A DNA stretch of 15,226 nucleotides. Source: JBHHYR01 sp046757585. GTDB lineage: Bacteria > Desulfobacterota > Binatia > HRBIN30. Within the stretch, counting starts at the first letter, position 1. Every line of letters starts with the position of its first letter. A program made the position numbers and the translations under genes. Under the pieces are notes generated by a model. The model saw only the letters and a list, made by a program, of their open reading frames with translations, did not search any database and was not told where the DNA came from. Below are positions 13,221 to 15,226 of the stretch, one piece after another. The stretch covers positions 1 through 15,226 of the forward strand of contig JBHHYR010000085.1 in the NCBI GenBank assembly GCA_046757585.1, read 5' to 3'.

Positions 13221-14055
13221 GGTCGTCATCGTCACGGGCGCGTCGTCGGGCATCGGTTACGAGACTGCCCAGGCATTCGCGCGGCGCGGGAGCGTGGTGG
13301 TCGGGGTCGCCCGGCGCGAGAAACGCCTGGAAGAGCTCATGAGCCACTGCCAGCCACACTCCCCGGAGTCCAGCTACCTCTGCGGGGATCTGGGGGAACG
13401 CGGCTTCGCCGAGCGCGTGATCGACGAGACCGTCACGCGCCACGGCCGCGTCGACATCCTCGTCAACAACGCGGCGATCTCGAAGCACAAGCAGATCTAC
13501 CACATGTCGGCCGAGGAAGCGGACTATGTGATGCGGGTCAACTTCATGTCGTGCGTCTGGACGACGCTGGCCGTGATCCCGCCCATGCTCCGCGCTGGTC
13601 GTGGCACCATCGTGAACATCTCCTCGTTCGCGGCGAAGGTGGCGCCGCCGCGCGAGGCCATCTACGCCGCCTCAAAGGCGGCGATGAACCTGTTCAGCGA
13701 AGGGCTCTGGAGCGACCTCGCGGGGTCCGGCATCCATGTGGCCATCATCAATCCCGGTCCCATCGACACCGAGATCTGGCAGAAGGAAGACGAGCCGGTG
13801 GCTTACAACGGCAAGAAATACCCGCCTACGCTCGTGAGCGATGCGATCTTCGAAGCGATCGAGAAGCGCGTTCACGAGATGACGATACCCAAGAGAAACC
13901 TGCAGCTCGGCGTCGCACGATTGCTGCGTTTCGCAGCTCCTGCTCTCATACGGTTCGGGATGGCACGCATGGACCCCGTTCCGGGCGAGATCGTCGAAAA
14001 GGCGCGGCAGCGCGCGGCCGCGGGCAAGCGCCTAGGTGACCTCTCCGGGGACTGA
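13204..14055 (+). CDS. Short-chain dehydrogenase/reductase (second of a coupled pair)
   Basis: This 283-residue classical SDR has TGASSGIG at residues 11-18 and Arg37/Arg38 (ARREKR) after the second strand, which favours NADP(H), in contrast to the partner gene. It has NNAA (88-91) and the catalytic set Asn113, Ser140/141 (VNISSFAA), Tyr154 and Lys158 (YAASK). INPGPIDTEIW follows as the usual substrate-loop start. The C-terminus (VARLLRFAAPALIRFGMARM) is hydrophobic and may sit at a membrane or lipid surface. The start ATG at 13204 lies inside the 3' end of the preceding SDR (17-nt overlap). The opposite cofactor preferences suggest that the two proteins do different steps or directions. Transcription ends at the hairpin at 14111-14143. 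Confidence 0.93.
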   Translation: MDHHGKVVIVTGASSGIGYETAQAFARRGSVVVGVARREKRLEELMSHCQPHSPESSYLCGDLGERGFAERVIDETVTRHGRVDILVNNAAISKHKQIYHMSAEEADYVMRVNFMSCVWTTLAVIPPMLRAGRGTIVNISSFAAKVAPPREAIYAASKAAMNLFSEGLWSDLAGSGIHVAIINPGPIDTEIWQKEDEPVAYNGKKYPPTLVSDAIFEAIEKRVHEMTIPKRNLQLGVARLLRFAAPALIRFGMARMDPVPGEIVEKARQRAAAGKRLGDLSGD

Positions 14056-14110
14056 CCCGCCGGCGAGAGACGTATGTGTGCTGCTCCGTTCGCGGGGGAA
14101 GGTGAGCGAA

Positions 14111-14143
14111 CCGCCGCCTCGCCCGGCTGGGGCGAGGCGGCGG
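14111..14143. terminator. Bidirectional intrinsic-type terminator hairpin
   Basis: CCGCCGCCTCGCCC (14111-14124) pairs perfectly with GGGCGAGGCGGCGG (14130-14143): a 14-bp GC stem with a 5-nt loop. It lies between the convergent ends of the SDR pair (14055) and the cold-shock gene (14153). No long U-tract is present on either side, so it may be Rho-assisted or function mainly as a stabilising stem for both transcripts. Confidence 0.75.
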
Positions 14144-14152
14144 TATTGCGTC

Positions 14153-14353
14153 TTATAGCTTGGCGACGTTGGTCGCCTGCAGGCCCTTTTTGCCCTGCGT
14201 GACTTCGAACTCAACCCGCTGGCCTTCATCGAGGCTGCGGAAACCGTCGCCGACGATGCCCGTGTGATGCACGAAGACATCATCGCCGTCGTCACGACTG
14301 ATAAAGCCGTATCCCTTTTCGGGATTGAACCACTTCACGATTCCTTGAGGCAT
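14153..14353 (-). CDS. Cold-shock domain protein (CspA family)
   Basis: This 66-residue single cold-shock domain protein binds single-stranded RNA/DNA as an RNA chaperone. MPQGIVKWFNPEKGYGFISR carries RNP1 (KGYGFI, residues 13-18) and VFVHH is RNP2 (26-30). The C-terminus is EFEVTQGKKGLQATNVAKL. Length and motifs are complete. The ATG at 14353 is preceded by AAAGGAGGGG at suitable spacing. About 200 nt upstream are non-coding and may include a long 5' leader, common for csp genes; a small GCCC/GGGC hairpin lies near 14398-14410. Whether it is cold-induced cannot be told from sequence. Confidence 0.97.
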   Translation of the reverse strand: MPQGIVKWFNPEKGYGFISRDDGDDVFVHHTGIVGDGFRSLDEGQRVEFEVTQGKKGLQATNVAKL

Positions 14354-14566
14354 GGCGCTTCCCCTCCTTTCTTATGGATTTGTCTTGGGGAAGCTCTGCC
14401 CTCTTCGGGCAAACGCAAACACGCCAAACAGAAGCCCCAAAGAACTCGTCGCCCCTCAGCGCCCAGATCATGTTGCATGCTGCCAGTGTTCCCTTTTAGA
14501 CTTGTCGCACCGTAGCAGGGTAAGCGACACCGTACAAGGCCGTGGCCGAAAAGCTCTGCTGCGACG

Positions 14567-15226
14567 CTACAGCCAGCGCAACGTGCCGGAGGCGGTGAAC
14601 AGAAGACCGAGTCGCAACTGGCGTGAGCCGACGAGGTTGGCTGCCTGCAACAAGTCGCCGTAGAGCCGCAGCTGGGCGGCGTATCTCGGGTGCGCCGTGG
14701 TCAGTGGACCAGGAGCAGGCACGTCAGTCTTGAAGTCGATGACCGTGGCTGTGCCGGTGCCGAGGATCAGCAGGTCGGCGAACCCGCTGAGCAGCTTGCC
14801 GTGCTTCCAGCGCACTGCGAGCGGATACTCGGGAGCAAGCGTCACGCTGGGGTTGCCGAGGATGCCGAATCGCCGCAGCGTATCAAGCGCCCGCTGCACA
14901 TCCGCCTCCGCCTCGGCACGGTGCCCGGTCAAGCCGACTTCCTCGGCAGCGAGCGAGACTGCCTGAGGAACAGCCTCAGCGCTGTCCGACAGCAGCAGTG
15001 CGAGTGCGCGGTGGACGACCACCCCGAAGGCAGCACCAAACCGGCCCGCCTCGGCCTTGCGGGCGCGTTCGGCCTCGGCACTCAGCTCGTCATCAGCGCT
15101 TGGCCCGGCGGCTTCGAGCGTTGCGGACGTGGGCGTCGCAATCGGTTGCGTGGCGACATGCAGCGATTGCTGAAAGGTGTGGCGCACGACGTCGAGTCGA
15201 TCCTGGAGGACTTGATCACCGGCGAC
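14567..15226 (-). CDS. RecB/AddA-type PD-(D/E)XK nuclease domain, 5' part outside window
   Basis: The frame is open to the window edge, so this is the C-terminal ~220 residues of a larger protein. It is probably an AddA/UvrD-like helicase-nuclease or a RecB-family exonuclease used in double-strand break repair. The nuclease core is clear: FGAAFGVVVHRALALLL (helix with the conserved His), SGFADLLIL giving the first acidic metal ligand (codon at 14774-14776), VIDFKTD giving the Asp-x-Lys pair (Asp codon at 14735-14737), and YAAQLRLYGDLL, the Gln-x3-Tyr helix. GTG at 15187 is only an internal codon, because coding continues upstream (VAGDQVLQDRLDVVRHT). No helicase motifs are visible in this part. 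It is separated from the cold-shock gene by about 210 nt. Confidence 0.85.
   Translation of the reverse strand, partial: VAGDQVLQDRLDVVRHTFQQSLHVATQPIATPTSATLEAAGPSADDELSAEAERARKAEAGRFGAAFGVVVHRALALLLSDSAEAVPQAVSLAAEEVGLTGHRAEAEADVQRALDTLRRFGILGNPSVTLAPEYPLAVRWKHGKLLSGFADLLILGTGTATVIDFKTDVPAPGPLTTAHPRYAAQLRLYGDLLQAANLVGSRQLRLGLLFTASGTLRWL

Noticed and set aside
1..15226. CRISPR arrays, tRNA or rRNA genes, full insertion sequences
   Set aside because: I found no regularly spaced direct repeats, no tRNA-like cloverleaf segment and no intact transposase in the window.

Overview
This window is GC-rich, gene-dense bacterial DNA. Its content fits an environmental, probably uncultured, high-GC lineage of the Proteobacteria, Desulfobacterota or Binatota type. 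It has abundant SDR and FAD oxidoreductases, a DMSO-reductase-family molybdoenzyme, small palindromic intergenic repeats and many toxin-antitoxin fragments. No rRNA or marker gene is present, so the taxon stays open.

Left block (1-9530, all genes on the minus strand). In transcription order from the right: a GMC flavoprotein oxidoreductase, a small coupled partner protein (ATGA overlap), a four-cluster Fe-S electron-transfer subunit, and a large molybdopterin catalytic subunit. The last two form a type II DMSO reductase-like alpha/beta pair, the family of ethylbenzene, p-cymene and steroid C25 dehydrogenases and of selenate, chlorate and nitrate reductases. No gamma (heme b) subunit, TorD-like chaperone or Tat signal is visible. 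After an 806-nt spacer come a nitronate monooxygenase-like flavoprotein and a truncated short-chain dehydrogenase, probably co-transcribed. The block reads as redox metabolism of a hydrophobic substrate such as a hydrocarbon, sterol or long-chain alcohol. That substrate assignment is inference.

Middle accessory island (about 9.55-12.3 kb, plus strand). It holds a small ORF overlapping an MNT-fold nucleotidyltransferase whose 3' end lies in an attC-like imperfect palindrome. Next comes a patchwork of gene fragments: HigA antitoxin core, integron-integrase-like C-terminus, N-terminal half of a methyltransferase, N-terminus of a ribbon-helix-helix-type antitoxin, and a YgiT-type zinc-finger protein without its start. 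It ends with an intact tumE/tumA toxin-antitoxin pair. This looks like a decayed integron or gene-cassette landscape.

Right block (12.3-15.2 kb). Two overlapping short-chain dehydrogenases on the plus strand converge on a cold-shock protein gene, with a strong bidirectional terminator hairpin between them. The window ends inside a minus-strand gene for a RecB/AddA-type PD-(D/E)XK nuclease domain.
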